In this document: positions 15,893 through 23,006 of the stretch, one piece after another
Layout of the letters: each line of letters opens with the position of its first letter
Numbering within the stretch: position 1 is the stretch's first letter
NCBI GenBank assembly: GCA_964419335.1
Contig: CAYQOX010000058.1
Coordinates: 1 to 23,006, forward strand
Direction: 5' to 3'
From: CAYQOX01 sp964419335
Lineage (GTDB): Bacteria > Hinthialibacterota > Hinthialibacteria > Hinthialibacterales > Hinthialibacteraceae
Length of the DNA: 23,006 nt
The notes under the pieces: model-generated
Databases searched by the model: none
Told to the model about the DNA's origin: nothing
What the model saw: only the letters and a program-made list of their open reading frames with translations
Translations under genes and position numbers: made by a program

Positions 15893-16622
15893 AAACAAAG
15901 TCGCACTGATTACCGGTGCCTCTCGTGGCATTGGCCGTTGTACGGCAGAACGACTCGCCAGCCGGGGAGCCAAACTTGCTTTAGTCGATATGGATCAAGA
16001 AACATTAGAGAATACTGGAAAAGAACTCGAAACTCAGGGCAGGGAGGTCAAAACCTTTCTCGCCGATATTTCTGATTCCACCGCAGCCCAAAAAGTTGTG
16101 GATGACTGTATCGCACACTTTGAAAAAATTGATATTTTAGTCAATAATGCAGGCATTACGAGAGATACCCTTTCCATTCGTATGAAAGATAACGATTGGG
16201 AATCTGTTATACGTGTGAACTTAAATGGCTCATTCTTTATGGCTCGCGCCGCGGCTAAATATATGATGAAAGCCCGCAGCGGCCGCATCATTAATATGGC
16301 TTCTGTGGTTGGCCTTATGGGAAATTCCGGACAAGCAAACTATTCCGCAAGCAAGGCGGGCGTCATTGGCATGACCAAGTCCTTGGCGAAAGAACTCGCC
16401 TCGCGTAATATTACCGTAAACGCAGTTGCCCCTGGATATATTGATACCCAAATGACAGCCGCCTTAAAGGATGATGTTAAAGAATCCATGTTAAGTCTTA
16501 TCCCTTTAGGACGTTATGGAAAACCCGAGGAAGTCGCCCAGCTCATCGCTTTTGTAGCGTCGGATGAAGCCCAATATATCACCGGACAGGTGATTTCGAT
16601 CGATGGTGGATTGGCGATGTAA
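15870..16622 (+). CDS. fabG: 3-oxoacyl-ACP reductase FabG
   Basis: A 250-residue short-chain dehydrogenase reducing 3-oxoacyl-ACP with NADPH. The Rossmann TGASRGIG is at 15-22, NNAG at 92-95, and the catalytic S145, Y158 and K162 occur in NMASVVG and YSASK. AVAPGYIDTQMT and ITGQVISIDGGLAM close the sequence as in true FabG. The start ATG at 15870 has AGAAAGG 6 nt upstream and overlaps the fabD end; ATG 15876 is a less well placed alternative. Its location between fabD and acpP makes FabG rather than another SDR the firm call. Confidence 0.96.
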   Translation: MNMTLDLENKVALITGASRGIGRCTAERLASRGAKLALVDMDQETLENTGKELETQGREVKTFLADISDSTAAQKVVDDCIAHFEKIDILVNNAGITRDTLSIRMKDNDWESVIRVNLNGSFFMARAAAKYMMKARSGRIINMASVVGLMGNSGQANYSASKAGVIGMTKSLAKELASRNITVNAVAPGYIDTQMTAALKDDVKESMLSLIPLGRYGKPEEVAQLIAFVASDEAQYITGQVISIDGGLAM

Positions 16623-16641
16623 TCACCCTATGATTTTAAAT

Positions 16642-16657
16642 ACCGTTTCTTAACGGT
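16642..16657 (+). promoter_or_regulatory. Small hairpin before acpP
   Basis: ACCGTT (16642-16647) and AACGGT (16652-16657) form a perfect 6-bp stem with a TCTT loop in the 79-nt gap upstream of acpP. No T-tract follows. It may mark an RNA processing or stabilising site raising acpP output, but a 6-bp stem can also be chance. Confidence 0.25.
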
Positions 16658-16701
16658 TCAATAACGAAAACAATTATTACGAAACATAGGAGGTAAGTTC
16701 T

Positions 16702-16947
16702 GTGAACGAAAACATTGATGAAAAGGTAATTGAAATAATTGCTGAGAAATTGAAGGTGGATAAAGAAGAAATTAGTCCTGAAAAATCCTTCACCCGTGAT
16801 CTTGGTGCGGACTCTCTTGATACTGTCGAGCTGGTTATGGATTTTGAAGAAAAGTTTGATATTGATGAAATTCCAGAAGAGGAAGCGGAGCAAATCAGGA
16901 CCGTGGGTGACGCGATTGAATACATTAAAGGGAAAATCAATAACTAA
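16702..16947 (+). CDS. acpP: Acyl carrier protein
   Basis: An 81-residue acidic helical protein that carries growing acyl chains on a 4'-phosphopantetheine arm. The attachment site is S38 in the LGADSLDTVELVM motif, and the acidic helix II and DEIPEEEAEQIRTVGDAIEYI helix III region are canonical. The start is GTG with a strong TAGGAGG site 8 nt upstream, consistent with high expression. It lies between fabG and fabF, the usual order. The arm itself is built from CoA, which ties it to coaD in the same operon. Confidence 0.98.
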   Translation: MNENIDEKVIEIIAEKLKVDKEEISPEKSFTRDLGADSLDTVELVMDFEEKFDIDEIPEEEAEQIRTVGDAIEYIKGKINN

Positions 16948-16974
16948 AGGGAACTGAACTTTGGAGAGAGATAT

Positions 16975-18213
16975 ATGAATCGTCGTGTTGTTGTCACCGG
17001 CATGGGAGTTGTTTCTCCCATCGGGAATACTTTAGAAGAATTCTGGGCTTCCATGCTCGAAGGTCGTTCAGGAACAGCTTCCTTAACGAAATTCGACTGT
17101 GAAAAATTTTCTTCCAAAGTGACCGCTGAAGTAAAGGATTTTGATCCCACCCAATTTATCGAAGCCAAAGAGATCCGCAAGATCGACCTCTTTGTTCAAT
17201 ATGCCCTCGCTGCGTCGGACATGGCTATTCACAATTCAGGGGTGAATTTGGACCAGGCTAACCTTGAACGGATTGGAGTATTAGTTGGTTCGGGAATCGG
17301 TGGCATTCAAACATTGGAAAACCAAAAAGAGGTATTGGAAAAAAAAGGACCCCGTCGGATTAGTCCTTTTCTCATTCCTATGTTGATCATTAATATGGCT
17401 TCTGGAATGGTTTCCATGCGCTATGGGTTGCAAGGCCCCAATACTTCGGTTGTAACCGCATGTGCCACAGGAAATCATTCAATCGGAGACGCCATGCGTT
17501 TAATCCAGAACAACAAAGCGGATATCATGATTGCAGGTGGCTCAGAAGCCTCCATTACCCCGCTAGGATTTGGCGGCTTTTGTTCGATGAAGGCTCTATC
17601 TACCCGTAACGATGAGCCAGAGAAAGCCAGTCGTCCCTTTGAAAAAGAACGGGATGGTTTTGTTATGGGCGAAGGCTCTGGCGTCGTAGTGCTCGAAGAG
17701 TTGGAACATGCGAAATCTCGGGGGGCTGATATTTTTGGTGAAGTGGTCGGTTATGGAATGACAGCCGATGCTTATCATATGACGATGCCCGAACCGGAAG
17801 GCAAAGGCGCTCTCAAAGCCATGCAATTGGCCCTGGAAGATGCGCAAATCAATCCAGAAGAGTTGCACTACATTAACGCTCATGGAACTTCAACTCAGTA
17901 CAATGATAAATTCGAAACCCAAGCGATTAAATCCTTGCTCTCGTCACGTGCCAAGGAGGTCCCTGTCAGCTCTACCAAATCCATGACGGGGCACTTATTA
18001 GGTGCCGCAGGAGCGATCGAATTTATCGCAGTGCTGAAGGCCTTGCAGGAGGGCGTTGTTCCTCCCACGATCAATTATGAAACTCCTGACCCAGAATGTG
18101 ATCTGGATTACGTTCCGAATACCGCCCGTGAGACTCCAATTAAAACCGCTCTCTCGAATTCATTTGGTTTCGGTGGACACAACGCGGTATTGGCCGCTCG
18201 ACGGTTCGAATAA
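16975..18213 (+). CDS. fabF: 3-oxoacyl-ACP synthase II (FabF)
   Basis: A 412-residue ketosynthase elongating acyl-ACP with malonyl-ACP. The N-terminus RRVVVTGMGVVSPIG is typical. Active-site residues are C163 in TACATGNHSIGDA, H303 in NAHGTSTQYND and H340 in KSMTGHLLGAAGA. The closing NSFGFGGHNAVLAARRF is also canonical. Length and motifs are normal for the family. A GGAGAG site precedes the ATG. It is the last gene of the operon, 27 nt after acpP, and is followed by a strong terminator. A dehydratase (FabZ) and enoyl reductase are not in this window and must lie elsewhere. Confidence 0.97.
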   Translation: MNRRVVVTGMGVVSPIGNTLEEFWASMLEGRSGTASLTKFDCEKFSSKVTAEVKDFDPTQFIEAKEIRKIDLFVQYALAASDMAIHNSGVNLDQANLERIGVLVGSGIGGIQTLENQKEVLEKKGPRRISPFLIPMLIINMASGMVSMRYGLQGPNTSVVTACATGNHSIGDAMRLIQNNKADIMIAGGSEASITPLGFGGFCSMKALSTRNDEPEKASRPFEKERDGFVMGEGSGVVVLEELEHAKSRGADIFGEVVGYGMTADAYHMTMPEPEGKGALKAMQLALEDAQINPEELHYINAHGTSTQYNDKFETQAIKSLLSSRAKEVPVSSTKSMTGHLLGAAGAIEFIAVLKALQEGVVPPTINYETPDPECDLDYVPNTARETPIKTALSNSFGFGGHNAVLAARRFE

Positions 18214-18237
18214 GTCTCCCATAATAACGCGATTGAG

Positions 18238-18271
18238 AAGGGCGTAGCTTTTTGGGTTGCGCCCTTTTTTT
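18238..18271 (+). terminator. Rho-independent terminator of the fab operon
   Basis: AAGGGCG (18238-18244) pairs with CGCCCTT (18260-18266), extended by a T-G wobble and an A-T pair, and runs into seven T (18265-18271). It lies 25 nt after the fabF stop codon. Confidence 0.9.
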
Positions 18272-18353
18272 AAGACATTCTTAGCCTCTTTGATTTGATC
18301 CTTTTTATTTTTCTTCTATACTTAAATCTATACCATGAGATGAAAATTATTCT

Positions 18354-18617
18354 ATGATCGTTTCCCGTATCATGAGAAAATCGCATTTGATTCAAAAAAA
18401 AGTTCGTAAAAAAAGTACGAAACAAAGGCAAAATAAACGGCGCATCCTTTGTCTTGATTGCGAATACTATTACATTACATGGGATCAAAACTTTCCCTAT
18501 GGATGCCGGGCGATGGGGTTTAAATCCCATAAAGCCCCTTGCTTCACTGTGAAAGAAAGCTCGGGGATGGAGTGTCAGATGTTTATCTTGAAATCCAAAA
18601 AAAGAAATACATCCTAA
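18354..18617 (+). CDS. Small cysteine-rich conserved hypothetical protein
   Basis: An 87-residue basic protein. After a Lys/Arg-rich stretch (about 15-30) it has CLDC (33-36), then YYYITWDQNFPYGCRAMGF (C51), C63 and GMECQMF (C74). The block around ITWD-x-x-FPYGC-x-AMGFKS resembles a small protein family I recall in Gram-negative anaerobes; its function is not established, and a zinc or iron-sulfur site through the cysteines is only inferred. The start is uncertain: ATG 18354 lacks a good ribosome binding site, and ATG 18372 would remove six residues. It stands alone between the fab terminator and the lipoprotein gene. Confidence 0.7.
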   Translation: MIVSRIMRKSHLIQKKVRKKSTKQRQNKRRILCLDCEYYYITWDQNFPYGCRAMGFKSHKAPCFTVKESSGMECQMFILKSKKRNTS

Positions 18618-18639
18618 GTGGAAATGGCAGTTGTAAGAA

Positions 18640-18668
18640 TTGACTCTTGTAAAGGCTTCGTGTGAAAT
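18640..18668 (+). promoter_or_regulatory. Candidate promoter for the lipoprotein gene
   Basis: TTGACT (18640-18645) is followed after 17 nt by TGAAAT (18663-18668). Transcription would begin about 38 nt before the preferred ATG at 18714. The -10 box is weak. Confidence 0.35.
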
Positions 18669-18713
18669 AGGTGTACCATGTTTTCTATCATTTTGAAGGA
18701 GAATAATAAAGCA

Positions 18714-19730
18714 ATGAAAGCAACGAGAAAAAAATCACAGATTTCTTCCAGTTTCCTGCTTTGTTGCGTGATCTCGCTAGGTGTTCTTGCGGGATGTGCA
18801 ACCAGCAAGATGTTTAGTACAAAGTACGATCCCATCCCAGGGGATGCCGTAGCCACCATCCAACCATATAACGAAGAAATCGCAGCGGTGATTAACGAAT
18901 TATTAGAAGAATCCAATATCCGAGTGGTACAAAACGCGGATAAGAATGCTTCCAATTTTTTAGCAAAAATTGATTACGATATGGAACGTTATAATAGTTT
19001 TTTATCTTCGGGTGATCCTTTAGAGTACACGAATCAAGGCTATGGAAATACATATACAACTGTGTTTGATACTTTCAATATCCCTGAGCCAGGGGGTGGT
19101 GTTTTTACTTATAACATCGAAACTCGGTTTAAATTCCCGAACCTCCGCGAATATACGTGTCCTACGATCAAAACTCATGATCCTAACGAAACAGTCGATA
19201 TGTTTTGTCTTTTGGCTGCCCAAGGCTTGCAGTGGATCAAAGAGGGGGAGCGAAAACGAATTATAGAACTAAGACGAGGCGTGTCCGTGAATACAGTCGC
19301 CGAATTAGAACAACGTCTTTTTGGTACCCCCGACCAAAAGCGTGAAAAGGAATTAAAACCTATACCAAAAAGAGTGGTTAAAGCTGGTGAAGAACCTCCT
19401 ACCACCCCCTCTCCTCCTTCTGTCAGAACTCAACCTCAGCAAACAGCACCTTCGGCCCCAGAGGCTCCGATTGAAAGCAAAACCCGCTATATCCTCATGT
19501 CGGATAATTCAGCCTGGATTCTTGATTCCGAGGATAATCAGTTGAAACTTTACAAACATAAAGACTTTATTTCCTCTGAGGACCCTACACTGGAAGGTGA
19601 ACAGGTCCAGCAATGGTTTAACGAGAATTTGCAAAACTTTGAAGGAATTTATCCATATCAAGATGGATCTGTGCAATTCGGAGAGGAGAATAATCTTTTA
19701 AATGATATGGTGAATAAGATTCTCCAATAA
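18714..19730 (+). CDS. Lipoprotein with C-terminal domain shared with the next gene
   Basis: A 338-residue predicted lipoprotein of unknown function. Residues 1-28 form a signal peptide with basic N-region and lipobox LAGC, lipidated at C28. Residues 29-205 form an unrecognised domain with GDAVATIQPYNEEIAAVI at its start. Residues 208-256 are a Pro/Thr/Gln-rich linker. Residues 257-338 (RYILMSDNSAWILD ... SVQFGEENNLL) form a compact acidic domain clearly homologous to the whole protein encoded next. The start is ATG 18714, with GAAGGAG 12 nt upstream, rather than ATG 18678, which lacks a site and would spoil the signal peptide. It probably forms an operon with the following gene, 43 nt away. 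The membrane on which it is anchored is not known. Confidence 0.85.
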   Translation: MKATRKKSQISSSFLLCCVISLGVLAGCATSKMFSTKYDPIPGDAVATIQPYNEEIAAVINELLEESNIRVVQNADKNASNFLAKIDYDMERYNSFLSSGDPLEYTNQGYGNTYTTVFDTFNIPEPGGGVFTYNIETRFKFPNLREYTCPTIKTHDPNETVDMFCLLAAQGLQWIKEGERKRIIELRRGVSVNTVAELEQRLFGTPDQKREKELKPIPKRVVKAGEEPPTTPSPPSVRTQPQQTAPSAPEAPIESKTRYILMSDNSAWILDSEDNQLKLYKHKDFISSEDPTLEGEQVQQWFNENLQNFEGIYPYQDGSVQFGEENNLLNDMVNKILQ

Positions 19731-19773
19731 ATCATCACGATGGGGCTAACCCACTAGTTGAAGGAAAGGTTTT

Positions 19774-20043
19774 ATGACACAAAAAAACTACTTTATACTT
19801 ATGAATGATAATACGGCCTGGGTGTTAGAGGCCAATCTTGGAGAAGAGTTATTACTTAAACTTTACCGTCAAATCGATTGGATCAATGGGAAAGATTGTG
19901 TGCTCTCGGGTGAGGCGGTAAACAATTGGATTGAGCAAAGTGGTTCTGATTTGGAAATCATATTCCCTATTGAGAATAACTCAGTTCACTTCAATGAAGA
20001 TAATATGCTGGAATATAGCGAACTGCTTGATGACATTCAATAA
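19774..20043 (+). CDS. Stand-alone copy of the lipoprotein C-terminal domain
   Basis: An 89-residue acidic protein without signal peptide, so probably cytoplasmic. It aligns over its full length with the last 82 residues of the upstream lipoprotein. Shared blocks are ILM-x-DN-x-AW-x-L, LKLY, a GE-x-V-x-x-W segment and I-x-P ... SV-x-F-x-E-x-N-x-L, about 27 identities over some 80 positions counted by eye. A good AAGGAAAGG site precedes the ATG. It lies 43 nt after the lipoprotein and ahead of a strong terminator. The fold and function are not recognised. Two compartments for one domain suggest either a shared ligand or a duplication that has split roles. Confidence 0.8.
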   Translation: MTQKNYFILMNDNTAWVLEANLGEELLLKLYRQIDWINGKDCVLSGEAVNNWIEQSGSDLEIIFPIENNSVHFNEDNMLEYSELLDDIQ

Positions 20044-20070
20044 TTGAAGAACCGCGCTAAAAAAACGTTT

Positions 20071-20105
20071 CGGGCGGGAAGGTTAGACTCATCCCGCCCG
20101 TTTTT
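20071..20105 (+). terminator. Rho-independent terminator between convergent genes
   Basis: CGGGCGGGA (20071-20079) pairs perfectly with TCCCGCCCG (20092-20100) around a 12-nt loop, followed by five T. A-rich sequence on the left could let it also end the minus-strand sugar dehydrogenase transcript, whose stop is at 20122. Confidence 0.9.
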
Positions 20106-20121
20106 CGTATCTTTTAATAAA

Positions 20122-21345
20122 CTAAAATGTATCCCATTTCTTGACACGTACAGGTTCATCACCAGGGACTGTGATCTGGTATACATTTCCGCTCGTACCA
20201 GAGGGTCCGCTGGAGCGAGTCGTCAAAGCATAGAGTTCTCCTTCGTGGTCTTCCATAAATCCTAATATTCGCATGCCTGGAGAATCACCGGTCACTTCTA
20301 ACTCATGCATTGTCCATTCGTTTGAATCTTCTTCCAACAAAAACATCGAGCCATTGTAATCTCCAAACACATATTTCCCGTATAAGCTGGAATAGCGCTT
20401 TCCACGATACACATATCCACCCGTAACCGAAATCCCTACTCTGTGGCTATACTCTGCAATTGGAAGAATTTTCCCGGAAGTATCACAATCACGCGGTGGA
20501 TTATAACAATGGCTTCCTTCCATCACACGCCATCCGTAATTGCCCCCCTTTTCAATAATATCGATCTCTTCCCATTCATTTTGGCCGACGTCTCCACAGA
20601 ACAAGCGGTTATTGCCTTCAAAATCAAAAGAAAACTTCCAAGGATTCCGCAAACCATAAGCCCAAATTTCATCTCGCCCTTCAACACCGACAAAAGGATT
20701 ATCTTCCGGCACTTCGTAAGGGGCTTCCCCATCTACATCGATACGCAGAATCGAACCAAGAAGCGTGTTCAAATCCTGCCCATTTCCAATATTTCCATGC
20801 TGATCGCCAGCACCGCCGCCATCTCCTAAGCCTACGTAAAGCATTCCATCAGGACCAAAAACAATGTGACCGCCATTATGATTCCCTTCCGGTTGATCAA
20901 TCCGCATGATGACGCGTTCTTGATCTGCTGCTTGAGTGGAATCATCCTCTGAAACCATATATTCAGCGAGAATGGATTGATGGTTGCCCTTCCCCCCAGG
21001 GGCAGAATAATATACATAAAACCTCCCGTTGGATTCATACTGGGGATGAAACGCCAACCCCAGCAATCCACGTTCATCATATCCCGTGTTTAAGTTTACT
21101 AATTTGTCGGAAATATCTAAAAACGGAGTAGAGAATTGCTCTCCATCCTCAATAACATAAATCTTGCCCACCTGATCTACCACGAAGAGACGTTCGTTTC
21201 CATCTCCGGCATGTGAACCAGCCAACGGCGCTGTATAACCAGACGCAATTTCTTCCAATTCGATAGCAGGAACCTCTTCCTGAGCCTTCGATGACAAATT
21301 CAACATTCCTACGATTAGAGATACAAACACAATACTTTTACTCAT
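20122..21345 (-). CDS. Exported PQQ-dependent sugar dehydrogenase (soluble GDH/HHIP family)
   Basis: A 407-residue exported protein with a short signal peptide (cleavage probably after SKA-21). It has the six-bladed propeller of the soluble glucose/aldose dehydrogenase family. ERGLLGLAFHPQYESNGRFYVYYS, then NHNGGHIVFGPDGMLYVGLGDGG (with the catalytic histidine probably H156), YGLRNPWKFSFD, GDVGQNEWEEID, GGNYGWRVMEG and GGYVYRG are the family blocks. Members oxidise sugars in the periplasm using pyrroloquinoline quinone and calcium, though some homologues do not bind PQQ. An AGGAAG site precedes the ATG. It is convergent with the lipoprotein pair and divergent from the 465-residue gene. No PQQ synthesis gene is in the window. 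Substrate is unknown. Confidence 0.92.
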   Translation of the reverse strand: MSKSIVFVSLIVGMLNLSSKAQEEVPAIELEEIASGYTAPLAGSHAGDGNERLFVVDQVGKIYVIEDGEQFSTPFLDISDKLVNLNTGYDERGLLGLAFHPQYESNGRFYVYYSAPGGKGNHQSILAEYMVSEDDSTQAADQERVIMRIDQPEGNHNGGHIVFGPDGMLYVGLGDGGGAGDQHGNIGNGQDLNTLLGSILRIDVDGEAPYEVPEDNPFVGVEGRDEIWAYGLRNPWKFSFDFEGNNRLFCGDVGQNEWEEIDIIEKGGNYGWRVMEGSHCYNPPRDCDTSGKILPIAEYSHRVGISVTGGYVYRGKRYSSLYGKYVFGDYNGSMFLLEEDSNEWTMHELEVTGDSPGMRILGFMEDHEGELYALTTRSSGPSGTSGNVYQITVPGDEPVRVKKWDTF

Positions 21346-21439
21346 ACTTTCTTCCTACCTCTTAATGGTTTTATTTCTGCTTTTTCTTTGAGATGAGATT
21401 TTTATAGTCAACCGTGTGGGTTTTATATTGCGCTCGGGT

Positions 21440-21487
21440 CATACCCATAGTATAGTCAATTCGTTATTCAAAACCAATTAGGGTATG
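21440..21487. repeat. Short inverted repeat in the divergent promoter region
   Basis: CATACCC (21440-21446) and GGGTATG (21481-21487) are reverse complements 34 nt apart in the 204-nt gap between the sugar dehydrogenase and the 465-residue gene. A TTGACA box lies nearby at 21510-21515 on the plus strand, but no good -10 follows. A regulatory role is only a possibility. Confidence 0.3.
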
Positions 21488-21549
21488 TACATGTCATGAT
21501 CGGTTAGGTTTGACATTCATACTGATCAACACACGAATACTGTTAAATA

Positions 21550-22947
21550 ATGAACGAGGACGAGAAAAAAGACAAACTTGCTCGAGTTGAATTTTATGTT
21601 GAACTTGAGAACTACGGCGAGGCGTTAATCTTACTGCGCCAAATGGAAACTGCTGATCCAGAAAATCTCAGTGTTTTATGTAAACTCGCGAGCTGCTTGT
21701 TGAAAATTGGTGAATTCGAAGAAGCCCGTGATTATTTGGCAAAAGCCGAAAAGATTGATCCAAATAATATCAGAATTACATTGCTCAAAGAGCAACTTAA
21801 CGAAGTCGCTCCCCCAGAAGAAGGGGCTCACGTTTCACCTTCCCCTCTACAAACCCCGCACTTCGAGTATAAAAATAAGAAAAAACATAAAGCCATTCGT
21901 AAGAAAGTATGCCCCAATTGTAACAATGACGTAGAAAAATCTTCCAAAATTTGCGGTTATTGCGGTCATCATTTCCGTAAAGATGTCATAAAACAAATCG
22001 CAATCATGTTCGTGCTTGTGGTTGCGATCGCCTATTCATTCAGTATCGTGGTTAAATATATTTTCCATGGTCCCCAAGAAGAAGCAGAGATTCAAAATCT
22101 CGCGGGAGAAAATGGACAAATTATCGAAATCTCCAACCTGGACTGGGAATGTTATGGCAACTCCATCATCCGAAACCGGGGAAAGGGGTATTCAACCTGG
22201 ATCGAAGGCAAGTTAAAAAATGCTTCATCCCATACTCTCGACAAAGTGAATATCAGCATTCATCTCTGGGGAAAGACGTATGAATCAACCTTCACCTGGA
22301 TCGATTTATACAATTTAAACCCAAGCCAAGTCATCGCATTTTCTTTCCCCAACGTCCTTTCCCCCTATTATGCGTATCGTTGCGAAATCCGGATCAATGA
22401 GATTCTTCTTTCCCAGAACGAAGAAACAACAAATAGCACGATCGATATTTACACGCCTAACAGCAACCATTTTTCCACTTATACGTTCTTATCCGAGGAT
22501 GGCAAAGTCATCAAGGAAAAAGAACCCTTTGCAATGGCGCTTCGTAAACAAGAATCGTCGCCGCAACAACGATTTTGGAACGTTTTACTCTTTTTGCGTT
22601 ATTTGTTGTTTAGTTTTCTCTCCATTTTTATCGCTGCCAAGCTGGTAGACTGGGTGGAACCCAATCCCTACATGATCGATGATACGAAAACTCGATTGGT
22701 CTCCTCCGCTGCGTTCGCAGCGGCCATGGTCGGTATCAACTTGGGCAGTCGTTTTGTTTTAGCACTCATTCCGGGTTTTATTGTATTTTTAGGGAATATT
22801 TTCTTCTTTTTCCTTAAAATCTTTCTCTTTTTCTTCTTTTTCAAGAAAGAATTCCTCCAAACTTTATTCCTCATTATTTTCTATTTTTGCACTGTTCTCT
22901 TTTTCGAATCCTTCACCCAATGGGTATATAATCTCCTCTTCGGATAA
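21550..22947 (+). CDS. TPR, zinc-ribbon and multi-pass membrane protein
   Basis: A 465-residue protein of unknown function. Residues 9-75 look like two TPR helix pairs (NYGEALILLRQMETADPEN, then GEFEEARDYLAKAEKIDPNN). Residues 121-138 are a zinc ribbon CPNC ... CGYC. A transmembrane helix follows at about 148-170. Residues 190-288 form an extracytoplasmic beta domain resembling FxLYD (WIEGKLKNASSHTLDKVNISI). Residues 344-364, 385-405, 408-431 and 437-455 are hydrophobic, the last part very Phe-rich and encoded by T-rich DNA (22800-22850). The TPR and ribbon should face the cytoplasm. No ribosome binding site is evident, but the N-terminus is sensible. The order recalls membrane sensors that carry an N-terminal zinc ribbon, but I do not recognise a named family. 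Confidence 0.8.
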   Translation: MNEDEKKDKLARVEFYVELENYGEALILLRQMETADPENLSVLCKLASCLLKIGEFEEARDYLAKAEKIDPNNIRITLLKEQLNEVAPPEEGAHVSPSPLQTPHFEYKNKKKHKAIRKKVCPNCNNDVEKSSKICGYCGHHFRKDVIKQIAIMFVLVVAIAYSFSIVVKYIFHGPQEEAEIQNLAGENGQIIEISNLDWECYGNSIIRNRGKGYSTWIEGKLKNASSHTLDKVNISIHLWGKTYESTFTWIDLYNLNPSQVIAFSFPNVLSPYYAYRCEIRINEILLSQNEETTNSTIDIYTPNSNHFSTYTFLSEDGKVIKEKEPFAMALRKQESSPQQRFWNVLLFLRYLLFSFLSIFIAAKLVDWVEPNPYMIDDTKTRLVSSAAFAAAMVGINLGSRFVLALIPGFIVFLGNIFFFFLKIFLFFFFFKKEFLQTLFLIIFYFCTVLFFESFTQWVYNLLFG

Positions 22948-23006
22948 CACGCATAAGTCCTTGTCCCCTATCGAAACAGTAATGGCTAACTTTTTATATT
23001 CTAATA

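Noticed and set aside
18678..18713. Upstream ATG for the lipoprotein
   Set aside because: It lacks a ribosome binding site and adds 12 residues before the basic N-region of the signal peptide. ATG 18714 has GAAGGAG upstream.
22795..22860. T-rich low-complexity tract that could be a terminator
   Set aside because: It is inside an intact open frame and encodes a Phe-rich membrane helix, with no hairpin ahead of it.
1..23006. Mobile elements, CRISPR arrays or defence systems
   Set aside because: No transposase, integrase, direct-repeat array, toxin-antitoxin pair or nuclease gene was found on either strand.

Overview
The window reads as chromosomal DNA from an uncultured diderm bacterium of moderate G+C content (judged by eye). 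It carries a lipoprotein with a clear lipobox, three exported enzymes (a GH-A type hydrolase, an ADP-ribosylglycohydrolase-fold protein and a PQQ-type sugar dehydrogenase) and complete housekeeping genes. Secreted ADP-ribosylglycohydrolase-fold proteins and large multidomain glycosidases are familiar from PVC-type and related candidate phyla, but I cannot place the organism more precisely. I see no tRNA, rRNA, CRISPR array, transposase, phage gene or plasmid gene.

Region 1 (about 1-6300, minus strand) is a four-gene run transcribed right to left: a 1001-residue exported hydrolase, a family 2 glycosyltransferase, an MFS transporter and a DUF3592 membrane protein. The gaps are 10, 40 and 15 nt, so it is probably one carbohydrate-related operon. 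Region 2 (6240-9680) has an FKBP prolyl isomerase (minus), a secreted ADP-ribosylglycohydrolase-fold protein (plus) and a DusB-type tRNA-dihydrouridine synthase (minus). Clear hairpin terminators follow the first two.

Region 3 (9680-11540) is a type I-beta DAHP synthase (shikimate pathway entry). Its true start is a GTG at 10169, well inside a longer open frame. The upstream 490 nt hold an imperfect inverted repeat, a promoter candidate and a nested stem-loop, so the gene seems to have a long leader RNA.

Region 4 (11540-18270, plus strand) is a compact operon rsmD-coaD-rpmF-plsX-fabH-fabD-fabG-acpP-fabF, closed by a strong terminator. It joins a 16S rRNA methyltransferase and ribosomal protein L32 to coenzyme A synthesis (CoaD) and the type II fatty acid synthesis core, including ACP. 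A 12-bp inverted repeat lies just upstream of rsmD and is a candidate operator for the whole set.

Region 5 (18270-23006) is less familiar. It holds an 87-residue cysteine-rich protein, a lipoprotein whose last 80 residues form a domain repeated as a free-standing 89-residue protein in the next gene, a PQQ-dependent sugar dehydrogenase (minus), and a 465-residue protein combining TPRs, a zinc ribbon, an FxLYD-like domain and several membrane segments. The duplicated domain and the 465-residue architecture are the best candidates for undescribed biology. The rest is largely recognisable.
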